A stretch of 64,000 nucleotides of DNA from the NCBI RefSeq assembly GCF_018446385.1, contig NC_056001.1, forward strand, positions 108,912,436-108,976,435, given 5' to 3'. Made by a program: the position numbers and the translations under genes. The notes beneath the pieces were generated by a model, which was given only the letters and a program-made list of their open reading frames with translations, had not been told where the DNA came from and did not search any database. This DNA comes from Zingiber officinale (taxonomy: Eukaryota; Streptophyta; Magnoliopsida; Zingiberales; Zingiberaceae). Shown piece after piece: positions 11,533-24,012 of the stretch (position 1 is its first letter; the number at the start of each line of letters is the position of its first letter).

Positions 11533-13540
11533 GATAATTTTATTATTCCGTATATGTGCACATCCTAATTTTTTTTATTTAAAAGTTTTTTTATTCTTAA
11601 TACTATAACCTAACTTATAAATTTTAAAATTTTAAAGATAAAATTTTATTGACACAATCTAAAATAAAAAAAAAATAATCAAGATGCCTCATATCATCTA
11701 AGGCAACTCAACATACGAGGGACGCCCAGACCCCCACAGTTTAATATTATTGATTAATTGAAGAGCTTAATAATAGATTCAAGGATGAAACCATCTAATT
11801 TTTTAAACTATATTGTGCTTTGGAATCTAAAGAAATTTAAATTTATTAATGTTGATCACATCTATAGATTTATTGAGAAATTTTATCCTTTTATTTTGAT
11901 CACAAGATTTGCACTTGAAAATGTAATTGGATCACTATAAATTTGATATTATTGATCATGAAAAATTTTAGAATTTATAATTATTTCTAAATTATGTCAT
12001 AAATTAGTTGAAACAAATAAGTAATTTTTTTTCTGATTTATGATATTTTATACATAATAATTATATTATTTACTTATATATTAAATTTAATATATCTATT
12101 TAATTGACAAATTTATTCACCTTATTTTAAGTCAACAACATAACGAGTATTTTACATCATAAAATTTGTTAACCAGCTCCTCATAATAAAATGGAAGAAT
12201 TTTTAATAGATTCTATAATTAATATACGTTAGAGTTGATTGAAAAAATTAAAATCAATATGATAATTAATATTTTGATTTTAAGAAAAAAAATCTAAAGT
12301 ACAACTTTAATACTATTTTTTCCGTATTTTTAAATATATTGAATATTGAATAAATTTTTATATTTTTATAAAAATAATATTGACCGTCTTTATATTTTTA
12401 AATTAATTAATTAATTATATCAATTATAATTCACCATGAATCTTACATAATTTAAAATCTGAGGTACGGCCGAGTAAAATAGATACAAATTTGGTGATCT
12501 TCAAATTCATTTAATTGACTTTTATTGACTTGTAAAGAGTTTTTTTTCTTTCTTTTTCTACTTTGGAATATATGCTGTCTTACTTTTTATCTGTTGGTGT
12601 CGTGGCCACTGTCCGCACGCGAATCACAATGTGCTATGCGGGAATTAGCTTAAGTCAACGCAGTCGATTGAATGGGAACAGTTGAATAAGTCTGCCGTCG
12701 TCATATATCGTGACGTCACTCTGAGGTAGACTGCACACTGTTCTACCAATAGGGGATTTTTTTGACTTTGACCGTTGCTTTTAATAGTTGGATTGTGCTG
12801 ACGTTGACTTGCAAGCAATGGTGTGACACTCTTTATTCTTCAAGGACCGGGGCGCGCATTCCCACACATGGTGTGTCGAGTTAAATAACAAGTATTGATT
12901 TTAGAAAAAAAAAAATACAATTGAGTATTTTTTTTAATATTTAAAATTGCCTAAATAATTTCACGTGTCAATGCGTCACTAAATATTTGGAGCCGCGTCA
13001 AATCAATTTTTAAGCACGTCAAAGGTGTGACGATAGCCATTTTTGGCATCTACCAAATAGTCACGTGTCCAATAATTAATAGGTCCCGCGTTTTCTAATC
13101 AAATGTCGAAGCGTAAAAGAACTATCCGTCGCGTGCATGTTTTGATTTATTTTGATGAGTAATAAAAAAAAAATTATAAGACTGAGATTGATCATATTAA
13201 AAATAATCAATAAAATAATCTAGATTTATTATTAAAAGCATAAAAAGGAAGCGGCATCTTGTTTATGTAGTTGCTGAGTATTTTAAATACGATGTGTTTA
13301 CTCCGACGGAAGAGAGAGGAAACTCCTACGGAAGGGAGAGGCAAGGGTTCAAAAGTATGAATTTGTAAGCTTTCTTCCTAGTTGATGTTCAGGAGGGAGC
13401 ATGAGCGGATAAAAATTAAGTTAAAATAATGGTCGGTCCATTTTTAAAAAGGTATTAAAGTATTATAATGATCAGTTCTATTTTGGTATCACCTCAAGAT
13501 TCATGCACAGAAAAAAAAAATACATTATAAAAGAAAGTTT
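11533..13540. other. AT-rich intergenic region with an orphan promoter-like motif cluster
   Basis: No gene is recognised. Between ~12500 and 13140 base composition is more balanced and cis-motifs crowd together: repeated TTGAC W-box cores (e.g. ~12525, 12763, 12803), a TGACGTCA palindrome at 12711-12718, and two CACGTG G-boxes at 12962-12967 and 13062-13067, exactly 100 bp apart. No coding sequence follows that would use them. Confidence 0.4.
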
Positions 13541-14220
13541 TCATCTATAAGCGAAGGCACACGAGGCTACGCTTATACATTCATTTCTATGATTAGTCAC
13601 TGACTTGAGCATCCGAGTATCTACGCCGGAGACCCCTGTCTAGCCCGGTTGCTAACGCTCTTCTCCCCTACTCTCTTTTCTTAGCATGCATGATTGATCA
13701 GTGTGGCCAGTTTCTCTCGCGGAATCTTTTCACGGTCAACATCAAAGTCACGCGCCTAGTATTTCATTTCTCCTAATTTTAGACAAAATCAAATTTGGTT
13801 ACTGTCTATGAGAATCTTTGCCTGAACCTGAAATGTGGAGATGAAAGATACTGGATGACTCACTACAGTTACCTTGTCGCAAGAAGACTTGGAGCTACTA
13901 ATAGCAGCTCGATCGCAGAGATTAGTACAACAATAACAAGCAGCAGCAGGAGGTCCTTTGCCGAACGACCCAGTGATATCAATGACAGGCCCTCATACCT
14001 AGCGGGGAACTCGAGTGGAGGGCCTGACCGAGTTCCCAACATCTCCTCCTCCAACCGGCTTCACGCAAGTGCCTGTGCAACTAATCAACTTGCTGCTCGT
14101 GCCACCCTCCTCAATTGTGAATCATGGAGCATTGTTCCGCACAAGGTGGTGCAAAGGCTCACCTCGGGCTCCAATTATCTTCTAGATGCGAAAGGAAAGA
14201 AACAGGATCTATTGTAGAGC
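13541..14220 (+). mobile_element. Ty3/gypsy-like remnant (LTR 3' end and start of gag region)
   Basis: The stretch GACTTGAGCATCCGAGTATC...GCCGGAGACCCC near 13600-13640 matches the style of the 3' end of plant gypsy LTRs. It is followed near 13785 by a degenerate junction of the kind seen intact at 58225 and a 140-residue open frame of uncertain gag origin. Only a fossil fragment remains; it is old and broken. Confidence 0.4.
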
Positions 14221-14289
14221 ATCAATAGATGACCCTTTTTGTTTGCATGTTTTGTTGGTGCATTGTTCCGCACAAGGTGGTGCAAAGGC

Positions 14290-15190
14290 TCACCTCTACC
14301 AAATTTGTGGTACATGTTTTGTTGTTACTAAATCTTTTTTGGCTCAATATATTCCTTAGTAAAATGACCATTTTTGTCACAATTATAGCAAGTCAACTTC
14401 TTTTAGATTTTTGTCCATACTTCTTTCATTTAAAATTCTTCTTTATTGGGCCTTGTCCAACCGTGCCAGTGACACCAGCTTTTTTTCCCTTTCACTTTCC
14501 TTTCTTGAACTATGTTTTCTTATTCTTAGATCCAAATGCTCCAACAAAATCTTTAGCTACAAAAATTTATCCAGAAATCCTTGTGGATTCAAGACTCTCC
14601 GCTTCTAGTTCAACATGGCGTGAGGCATTAGTAAAAGTCTTGATACTTTTACTATAAGTCATATTTTATTTCATCATCTCCCAAGAATCAAAAAGGGAAT
14701 AGATAACTACCTATATTGTTCATCAGTCAACTCAGGATTAGCAACTTTTAGCTCCTGATTCATATTAGTCATTTCTCTCAAATGTTGGGCTATGCATATA
14801 TTCGGATACTTTTTATAGTTGTCAAACTTAATTATCAGCTAACAAAGTTTCCTCAAGCTAACTCTACTATATTTATCTCTCAGGGCAACCCAGACTGCAT
14901 GAGCTGAAGATAATGACTCATACTCAAATACCAAATCATCCACTATCAAATTAATCAATACATCCTTAGTAGTATAGTCCTTTTTCTTTCATGCATTATA
15001 GGCATCAATATCACATTTATGTTGTGTTGTAGAACCATCAGCAAGTTCTTTCATAAATTGATTCACAACTTCTAAAACTTCTTATTCCTTAATAATACAT
15101 TGTATCTTGAGATATATGTCATATCTAATAGTTATCCTCATATAGTTTCTTTATCATATAGTTTCTTTATCTTATTGAGTTCAGCTATGA
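14290..15190 (-). mobile_element. Ty1/copia-like gag remnant
   Basis: Read on the minus strand, this stretch holds gag-like sequence ordered from ~15060 down to ~14350. It shows a UBN2-type portion with VWVALRDKYS and HLREMTNMNQEL, then a zinc-knuckle-like CYNCDKNGHFTKE near 14370-14400. No LTRs or pol are attached. Broken fossil with several breaks. Confidence 0.55.
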
Positions 15191-15663
15191 TATTCTTAGT
15201 TACCATAATTTATCATAAATAAACACATTATTTAGCTATTCAATGTAATTCATATATATATAATTTGTGATTGACTCAATATAAATCTAAGTTGATTTAC
15301 CAAATTAAATGGTAATTAATTATATTTTTATTCATCATTTGTATGATATAATCTAATCAACATTGATCAATTATATTATACACATCCCATTAAATAAATA
15401 CATCATCATATGAACTCATCATTTAAATGAACTAATCATTCTTTAAAAATTGTTAACACATAACATTGTTTAAGTTTGTCAACACATAACAAAAGATTAG
15501 AACTAATCTAAAAAAGTAGATAGGTCACTACTACTCCCACTAGAAAAGACGCTAGTGTAGTAGTAATCAATACAATCCCTATCTTCCTTGGTTTAGTTAA
15601 GGCAATCTCAAGTAAATCAGTTTTGAAATTCTCTATTGGATCCACATGAGAATCCTCTTCTGA
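15191..15663. other. AT-rich stretch, nothing recognised
   Basis: AT-rich sequence between the copia-like gag remnant and the inverted-repeat element. I see no gene, structured repeat or clear element end in it. Confidence 0.4.
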
Positions 15664-16126
15664 TGTAACGATCCGGCCCTTTGGCCTCTTGGGCGGCCCT
15701 TGCGGTGGCCCTTATGTCATCGGCCCATTTGGCGACCTCTAATGTTGTCGACCGATGACCCTTTGGCCGGTTACTCACTAGGACTTTCCACCCCTGGCAG
15801 TGGATTTTTGTCTTCCCCAGAATTCGAACTCTAGACCTTCAGGCTTAAGTAGTAGAGTTTATGAATCCTGGTAGCGAAGTGAGCGGTCGCTCACTTAGCT
15901 ACCAGGATTCATAAACTCTAGTATTTAACCCTGGAGGTCTAGAGTTTGAATCCTGGGGGAGGCAAAAATCCACTGGACAGGGGTGGAAAGACCTAGTGAG
16001 TAACGGCACGGCCAAAGGGTCATCGGTCGATGACATGAGAGGTCGCCAAATAGACCGACGACATAAGGGCCGTCAGTTGGGTCACCGTAAGGGCCGCCCA
16101 AGAGGCCAAAGGGCCGAGTTGTTACA
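15664..16126. mobile_element. Inverted-repeat (foldback) element, copy 1, TGTAACG...TGTTACA ends
   Basis: The two halves are reverse complements over ~190 bp: TGTAACGATCCGGCCCTTTG on the left, and the same theme inverted (GGGCCGAGTTGTTACA) on the right. The centre holds a second perfect-looking hairpin around 15860-15925 (AGTTTATGAATCCTGGTAGC and its complement). It has no coding capacity. A close relative sits at 34714-35104. Target duplication is not clear at this copy. TG...CA ends recall LTR-type integration, while the inverted architecture is that of a foldback MITE. Confidence 0.8.
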
Positions 16127-17260
16127 ATAAAAAGGTGCCTTTTATCTTGAGTGGCACGAGGCACCCCAAGTGCCATTGCGCTTCGTCTGTTCGAGTCAGA
16201 TTAAGTCAGATTCTTTAAATCAAAACCAAGTCCAAGTCGATTCAACTCGGTGCTGACTTGATCAATGTACCCACTCAGCAAACTCGAGTCACTCAGTTTA
16301 AGGATAATGTTGACTCTTCGAGCCAGCCAAGTTCGAATGGCTAGCTTGGTCCTATGTTCTTATAAGAATTAATCTAATAAGAACTATTCCAATGGGGTCT
16401 TTGCCCAAACCCAATTTTCGAGCCAAGCCCAATTAATGATTCAAGCCTAATCGATCCAAAGCATGGAGAACAACAAAAATTTATTTCAACATGGATTAAA
16501 AAAAAACTAACATTTTTTTCTAACATATGCTCTACCAACATGCATTAATTAAAAAAAATGCTAACTTTTTTTTTTACAGCGGGAGATGTGGGAGATATTT
16601 TAAAGAGACAGTAAATTATTATTATTACTTTTTTAAGAATATAAGATGAGTCTGTTCTGAAGAATTATAGATATGGATTGAATAGAAGATTTTAATGGTA
16701 AAAATTTTATATTTGGATATATCTTCTTACTGAATAATAATATCATCTCATGAAATAGAAAAAAGTAGATTTGTGTAGTCTTATTAATAATGGAAGTTAA
16801 GTATGTGACTTGTACATCAACGTGTAAGAAATTGTCTAGTTAAAAAGGTTCTTAAAATATCTAAAGATGATTAAGGATAGTGAAAATCCTATTACAGTAC
16901 ATTGTGATAATTAAGTTATTATAATTTTTTCTAAGGATCTCAAATTTATAGTAAAGATAAATATATAGAAATTAAGTATAATATTATAAAGGATATTATT
17001 AGCAAGAAGAAGGCAAGCACGACGGTCACTAGTTGGCGACGACGGTCACTAGTTGTCGTCGCCAACTGCACACGAAGGATAAGATCTTCGACAGATCACT
17101 ATTAAGTGTTTACAATTTATAGATTTCATTTTTTGTATTTTCATTCTTTAGAATCAACATTTTAAAATTCTTGGTGGCAACGCCCCATGCAAATAGGAGA
17201 TACATCATATGCGAGTATCATGATGAACAATTTGGAGTAGTTTCATAATATAGTAGACTT
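16127..17260 (+). mobile_element. Ty1/copia-like RNase H remnant and flanks
   Basis: At ~16690-16990 the plus strand shows the C-terminal pol pattern of copia elements: SGYIF-like, MEVKYV-like and YCDN-like signatures, in the right order. A purine-rich GGGAGATGTGGGAGA tract (~16580) recalls a polypurine tract. Positions 16180-16480 are LTR-like in composition (repeated GAGTC/AGTCG motifs). It is strongly degraded with many breaks; no whole element can be outlined. Confidence 0.5.
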
Positions 17261-17462
17261 GTCCCCTCAGTCTCCTCAGATGAGTCTAGTGGTCAGCGCA
17301 TGAGGTGTTGTCACAATGAGGTCTGGGGTTCGAATCTCGATAAAGCCGAAGTAAATACCTTCCTTATGTGTTAGTCATTATTCCAAAGACTAGTAATCGC
17401 CCGTGATTTATCTCCTCCGTGTTAGTCTTGAGACGAATTGACAGAGACGCGGGAGACGAGCT
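17261..17462 (+). mobile_element. tRNA-derived SINE, copy 1
   Basis: Pol III-type promoter boxes are visible: an A-box-like TAGTGGTCAGCGCATGAGG (~17287) and a B-box GGTTCGAATCTC about 45 bp later. A body shared with 49686-49880 follows (TTCCTTATGTG, TCCGTGTTAGTC, GAGACGAG). Two copies ~32 kb apart that share both boxes and body make a SINE family likely. Confidence 0.7.
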
Positions 17463-17937
17463 GCCACAATGATATACCAGACTTGCATGCAAATCAATTG
17501 AAATCCAAGATATACCTGGCTAGAGTGGATGAGCGAGTCAGGGATGCTCTATTGTAATTCTCGGGCTTTCAAATAGACATCTTACCATTCAGATATTTGA
17601 GTATCCCATTAGTGTCAATGAAACTCAGAATTTTAGATTACACGCTAGTAGATACCATTATCAGTAAAATCAAGTCCTGACCATGCACAATACACACTTT
17701 CGTATGCGGTAAACTAGAGTTGATAGCATCAATCTTGCAGGGAGTTGAGTGTTTATGGTTCTCTATCCTCTCACTATCACATGTCATCATTGATAGAATC
17801 TATGTACTATGTAGAGGGTTTGTATGGATAGCTAGTCACCCCCATATCTTGGACATAAATTTGCAAGCCGAATGAGGAAGGAGGCTATGGACTTGGAACC
17901 TAAAGGAATGGAACAAGGCTCTACTGTCCAGAGTCTT
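17463..17937. other. Unassigned repeat-derived sequence
   Basis: No gene is seen. The sequence probably belongs to an older LTR element interrupted by the gypsy-like LTR that follows, but its family cannot be named from what is visible. Confidence 0.3.
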
Positions 17938-19423
17938 ATGACATATCCAGTGATCCCGTCCGAAGGCTGAGTCGGACGAAGGCTGGTCGCGACGGCCTGG
18001 TTGCTGACGGAAAGTCGTGGGTGATTCGGCTCCCACGGGCGGCTGACGATGCTGCAGGTCCCTGCACACACTCAGGCGATCCCCCTCCTCACGTTAGAGA
18101 CCAGAACCCAGGGAAAAAGTTCCCGGATCATGCCCTCCGACGCTCAAGTCAGGTACTTTTTCCCCAGAAAACGCAAAGAGACAGAAAAAACTGACTGAAA
18201 GTGAAAAGTTGTGGAAAAAAAGTGACGAGAGAGTGCTCCCCGCGTATGAAGAAGCCTCTCCTTTTTATGCCCCCTTCTCGCTTCTAGAACCTGTCATCCT
18301 GTCAGAAAGCGTTAGACGCTGGGCTTTGTCGTGTAGTCTCGGACACCTGTCGTGCTGCTATTGATCGTGAAAGCATCTTCTTGTTTTCGAAACCTCCGCC
18401 TTTACACATGAGTTTTGTCTTGTAATGAAGGTCATCTGTCAGACTGCTATTGGTTGTGAAAGCATCTTCTCATTCCGAAACCTCCGCCTTCGCACGTATC
18501 GCTGGTATGTAGTGATTACCCCTTGACGGGAAATTGTGATTCCCCGACTCCCGCACGGCTTAGCTCATCCGATCTATTGTGGCCTGCATCTGCCTCGCAT
18601 CCTCCGATCAGATCCAACCTCTAAGCATCACCTGCCAGTCGGGCTGACTCTGAACAGCTCTGCCAATCCCGGTCTGTACCCTACGCTTTGTATTTCCTGG
18701 CCCTCGACCGCAGGCCTGTAGATCGGGTCATCTCTAAACAGTTCTGCCGATCCCGATCTGTACCCTGCGCTTTGTATTTCCTGGCCCTCGACCGCAGGCC
18801 TGTAGATTGGGCCATCTCTAAACAGCTCTGCCGATCCCGATCTGTACCCTGCGCTTTGTATTTCCTTGCCCTCGACCGCAGGCCTGTAGATTGGGTCATC
18901 TCTAAACAGCTCTGACGATCCCGATCTGTACCCTGCGCTTTGTATTTCCTGGCCCTCGACCGCAGGCCTGTAGATCGGGCCATCTCTAAACAGCTCTGCC
19001 GATCCCGATCTGTACCCTGCGCTTTGTATTTCCTGGCCCTTGACCGCAGGCCTGTAGATCGGGTCATCTCTAAACAGCCCTGTCGATCCCGATCTGTACC
19101 CTGCGCTTTGTATTTCCTGGCCCTCGACCGCAGGCCTGTAGATCGGGTCATCTCTAAACAGCTCTGCCGATCCCGACCTGTGACTTGTACCTCGCCTGTC
19201 GTCTCCCTTTGTCTTCCTACTGCTTTGCCCCTTCGATCAACAAGTCTGCCGGGCCTCTGGCCATCCCCTATGCTCGATTCTGACTGCCCCGTCAGCTTGA
19301 CTATTGACTGCCAAGTCACCTTGACTATTGACTGCCACATCATCTTGACTTTTGACCGCTATATGACCTTGACCCTCCTTATCCTTTCCTTTTGGGCCCC
19401 TCCATTGTCAGCCGTATCACAGG
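17938..19423 (-). mobile_element. Ty3/gypsy-type LTR (minus orientation), probably solo
   Basis: Read on the minus strand it opens TGTGATACGGCTGACAATGG (19423 downward) and near its end carries CCTGACTTGAGCGTCGGAGG followed by TTTTTCCCTGGGTTCTGG, the arrangement of gypsy LTR 3' ends in this window (compare 58085). No internal coding region is attached on either side, so a solo LTR is the simplest reading. It contains the 84-bp minisatellite. The right-hand boundary is clearer than the left. Confidence 0.55.
18640..19180. repeat. 84-bp tandem minisatellite, about six units
   Basis: The phrase GCAGGCCTGTAGAT recurs with TGTA at 18717, 18801, 18885, 18969, 19053 and 19137: exact 84-bp spacing. 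Each unit includes CTAAACAGCTCTGCCGATCC and TTTGTATTTCCTGGCCCT. Since 84 is a multiple of three and the unit lacks stops in some frames, long repetitive frames open on both strands. These are artefacts, not genes. Confidence 0.95.
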
Positions 19424-19823
19424 ACATGCAAAACTCATTGTGAATTAAGTGGATTCATCACACAGACATGAGGCATGCAGACCTATGGATTTGATAGGTT
19501 AAGTGTATTAACTCACCATTGATTAAGAAGTTGTTGCACATCAAAAATGAGATATACTAAGCAGAGATAGGTAAAGAGGTTGATAGAGCTTATAAGTATT
19601 TCATGAGGATAGAGACTAGATAACCATGAATCAAACACTGTGTGAAAGTTGTATGTCTAGCTTATTAACGCCTTCACAATTTAACTGCTAGCTAATGGGA
19701 GCTGGCCACCAGAGACCGCTAGCTTGCCCAATCACAAACAGGGAGAAATGTCAGAGGCTATTTCACTTGCAAAAGGAGATGATTTTCCATTCAGATGCTA
19801 TGGACTCCTCCTGATTCGCTACA

Positions 19824-20096
19824 TGATTTCAATATCTTTCATCTAATAAATTCATTCAAAAAAAATATTATCTAAATTATCTCAATTTCGTATATAAATT
19901 ATAACTTTTTTATTTTTATTTACTTTATCAATGTATTTTATTAGATTTTTTTTCCAAGAATAAAATATTTAATTAGATACATTGATAAAGTAAAAATATA
20001 TTAAAAATAATAATTGAGATACGGAATTAAGATAATTTAGATGATAATTTTTTCAGTTAAATTTATTAGATAAAAAGCGTCGAAATCGTATAATAG
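19824..20096. mobile_element. MITE with long inverted repeats
   Basis: GATTTCAATATCTTTCATCT near the left end is mirrored by AGATAAAAAGCGTCGAAATC at the right. ATTATCTAAATTATCTCAAT is mirrored by TTGAGATACGG...AGATAATTTAGATGAT, and ACTTTATCAATGTATTTTAT by its complement. The whole ~270 bp folds into one long AT-rich hairpin with no coding content. Confidence 0.7.
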
Positions 20097-20270
20097 ACTA
20101 AGAGGGCACTAAGAGATTTGAATTTCTAAATTGGATGACTTCTTACAAAAGAATATTTAATTTTTAAGCAGCAATATCGAGACACTCAAATTTTGACGAG
20201 GGTGAGACACTTGGTAACACTTGGTTATAATGCACATATGATTCACCATATAATATATGGATGATTATTA

Positions 20271-21098
20271 GGGTGTGTTTGGTTCAAATTATCATGTATA
20301 ACCTTAGTTATGTGATTACCATGTAATCACATAACCAAGGTTATGGGGAAGAAAACATAACCAAATGTTGTTTGGTTCAACCTAGGTAATGTAACAAAAA
20401 CGTGTTTGTTTGAAGGTTTTAATGAATACCCTAATTTAATATTTTACCGTATTACCCTCAGTTACAAAACCAACTATACATAATAATAATATTATTATTA
20501 TTATTTATTTTTTTTATGTTTTTTTACTTTTCTTTTTCCGGTATATTTTTTTACTTTTTTATGTGTTTTTTTATTTTTTACATTTTTAAAATTTTAATTT
20601 TTATTTATTTATTTTATTTTTAATTTTTTTATTTTTAAAATTTTAAAATTGTTAAAAAAATTTAAAATTTTAAAATTGTTAAAATTTTTAATTTTTATAA
20701 ATTTTTAATTTTTTAAAATTTTTATTTTTTATTTTTAAAATTTATATTTTTTTAAATTTTTTTTATTTTTTTAATTTATTTATTTTTTTAAAAATACATT
20801 TTTAAATTTTAAATTTTTTTAAACATTTTTAATTTTTTTTTTATAATTTTTCTCTTTTTTTCATGTTTTTTTCTTATCGGAGGGTATTTTTGGTAAAAAA
20901 AATTCGTTAACCCCGGAATCAAGAAAAATCTTAGTTTTCTAAGGTTTTCTGATTCCGGGTTGCATGACCTTTTGCTGACATGTCGGGCATGGAACATTAT
21001 TAGGGAATCATCGAATACCTAAACCAAACAAGGTTTTTGTTGATAACCTTGGATGGATAACCAAGGTTATCAAGAATAACCCCGAACCAAACGCACCC
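20271..21098. mobile_element. Tourist/PIF-Harbinger-like MITE with TTA target duplication
   Basis: Terminal inverted repeats are GGGTGTGTTTGGTTC on the left and GAACCAAACGCACCC on the right, flanked by TTA at 20268-20270 and 21099-21101, the 3-bp target preference of PIF/Harbinger elements. Inner inverted blocks include ATAACCAAGGTTAT on both sides. The centre (~20480-20870) is almost pure A/T. It has no transposase, so it is non-autonomous. Confidence 0.85.
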
Positions 21099-21101
21099 TT
21101 A

Positions 21102-24012
21102 GGATGGTCAATTTGAATTGAGTTCTTTAAATTAATTCAGCTAGTTAAATAATTTAAGTGAATTGAATTAAAATTTTATTAATCTATTTAAAAATAAGTC
21201 TAAGTGGATTGATTCGCTCAAGTTGTGAGCCTAGGCGGGCCTCACAACCCGACCCATGGCTGACTTAGGTTGGCCCATGAATTGAGAATTATTTATTCAA
21301 AACTTATAATTAAAATGGAAATTCAATAGGCTCATGAGCTTCGTCTATTTAATTTACAACTCAAACTTAAAAATTTACCATTATTATATATATTTTACTT
21401 TTTAATATACTCATGAGTTAACTCACCAAACCGGTAAGCCACCTAAGATTCGATTGAGAATTTCCTAGTCCAATAGGATGGTAGCCCGCCTCACCTATAA
21501 TTACAGATTGACCCGTTTGACATGTAAGAACTAGAAACAAAACTATTTTTGAAAGGTAGAGGATGCATATAGAGAGTACGTATAAGAAAATTCAGATACG
21601 TATAAAACTTTGAACATCTATTCAAATTTATACTCTATCCTAGAAGGTTGAAGATGAATATTGTACATCTCTGTTTTTACTGATTAAATATATAAATATT
21701 TACTTATTTAAAAATAATTAAAAATTATAATTTGTCTAGTAATAGAAGGATTTACTATTTAATTTTTAAAATAAACGTGTGGTTGATTGCTATTTTTCTA
21801 TTGGAAAGAGACATATGTCTACCAAAGCTATGTCTTAAAAATAATTAGAACATGTTCATGCTACATCATGATTCTATGAAATTTTTAGACATCCTTAGGA
21901 AAGTGATTAAGATATAGAATATTATCATATAAAATCTTGGATATAAACTCAGTATATCTTAGCATATCTTCTTTCGTATCTTAATTATTTATACTAATGA
22001 CTAGTAGTCACCATTTATCTCTCCCAACTCTTTTACCATATGATTCTATGAAATTTTTAAAAATATGTTGAGAGATTTACTTGGTTTATTTTGATATAGA
22101 AAGGAAAAGTCACACGATTTTTATTTGATTCCATCTGTTTATTTATTTTAGCAAAATATTTATAATATCAATTATAAAATGCCAATAAAAAGAATTTAGG
22201 TAGTTGGCGTACATCCAAATATATTTTCCATTGACTCAATTTGTAAAAGTATTCTTTGTTCTTTTTTTAATAAAAAAAATGTGGGTTTTGGTCAGTCAAT
22301 AAACGTCACAAAAATTATATTTACTGACCGAAGATTGCTCATAAAACAAGCTAATTAAAGAAGCTTTTGGGAGACGTGTAGTAAATTTATTAAAAGAGAT
22401 TTGATTTTATTAATATATTATTATAATCTAATCTTATCAACTTGTTTTAAGTCAAACTAATTTGTTTGAATGCCATTATCTTAAACCATATTATTTATTC
22501 CATTTTAAGTACAAATTAATTTGTTCAGAAATCAAATTATTTAGGTCAACAATTTTTTTTTTTACCCCAACAATGGTGCAGCGATATTTTTTAATTTTAC
22601 AAATCCCAATTTCAAAACATTAACAGATAAATATTTTTAATAGGCTGTTGATTTAAGAATACTAAGCTGATGAGTCGTTTGCTACGTAATACTTCCCGAT
22701 TTATCTTGATAGTAGGTAGAATTAAATTTATCTAAGCTCATCCATCAAAGCAGATAGATTTTTCAGGTTGAAAGACAATGAATGATAAGAGTCTTGAGCC
22801 AGTGGAGCAAAGAGCATAACCTCCATGGACAGAGAAGAGAATCCAAGCAGAGGAGGAAGCTTTGAAAGGGCAGAAGGACAAGAGCGTTGCATGACTGTCC
22901 TGTCGTCCTGCTGAATTGCCCACAAACCCTCCAAGTGCACTTAATTCCTCTTCTCTTTCATTGTTCCCTGTCTCATTCTTCCCCTTTGCGTCTTCCTTTG
23001 AAAATCACGATGCCAATGAACGAGAAAGGTGGAAAACCCCAGAAAAATAATCTATCAAGTTCTCTCACTCTTTCTCCTTGCCAATGGAAAGGACATGAAT
23101 AGAGTCCACTCTGCTTTTTATCTGATTTATGTCTGTTTCTGCCATGGCAATTCTGATTCCGTGCTATTAATTTTTTTTCTTTTTTGTTTCAGAAGCTATT
23201 CATTATTTCAATGAGTTATTGAAACTCCGCTGGAGCTCAAACTTGGAGTAAAATTGTTTTACAGCGAACTATTCAACAGCATTTAACTAGATTCTGGTTT
23301 TCTTCTTATCATCTCAATGTAAGATTTTTTGAGAGGTTGTGAAATAAAAAAAACTGAACAAACAAGTTTGAATCATTGTGAGCATAAGATTAAAGGTTTT
23401 TATTTTAAGAACAATAGTGAAATTTCAAGACTACTCTTCTCTCTCAAAATTTAGAATGTGGGTGGTGCCATAGAAATATTAAATTAAAAAAAAATAAACA
23501 AGGGCGATTTGATAGTGTAGAGTCCATGGAAAAAGTTATTGGAAGGTTTTTTAAATGAAAAGAGCAGTGGAGTTTTTAATGTTTTTAATGAGGCATAGTA
23601 GGGATAAAAAAAACACTCATCTAGAGCTTTGAAATTGGAGATGCCCACTCTGAAAAAACAGAGATGGGAGATGCCCTAATAGATTTTTTAACTCTTCCTT
23701 GGGAGTCATCAAAAGGAAGTTACTAAGAAGAGAAGAAAAAAAATTGATTGAATCATGTGATTTTTAGGGTTCAGGATGTAACCGTTATAAAAAATTTTCA
23801 AATACTCTGAATATTTTATGTCATTGTATATGAATTTTTATCATTACTTTAAAATTATTTTTATCATTACATGGTTAGAGTTTTAAAACTATTTAATTTT
23901 TTGCATGTTGATGTTAAAGTATATTATCTTTTATTTTAAATGAATTTTATTTAGTTAAATTTAGAGAAAAGCTGTGATTAAAAAACCTACATTGGTTGTA
24001 AATCAAATCTTT
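21102..24012. other. Intergenic, no convincing gene
   Basis: Mostly AT-rich sequence. Short open frames near 22730-23210 on both strands have no recognisable domain and overlap each other, so none is called. A degraded MITE-like inverted motif (GAGATGCCC) is repeated around 23635-23680. Confidence 0.4.

Noticed and set aside
14229-14657. 142-residue plus-strand frame
   Set aside because: It runs antisense to a recognisable minus-strand copia-like gag remnant and has no domain of its own.
18681-19443. Long repetitive reading frames on both strands (up to 220 residues)
   Set aside because: Created by an 84-bp tandem repeat lacking stops in those frames; no domain, and both strands open over the same units.
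22728-23214. Several 60-71-residue frames on both strands
   Set aside because: No domain, conflicting strands, and no splice partners that extend them.
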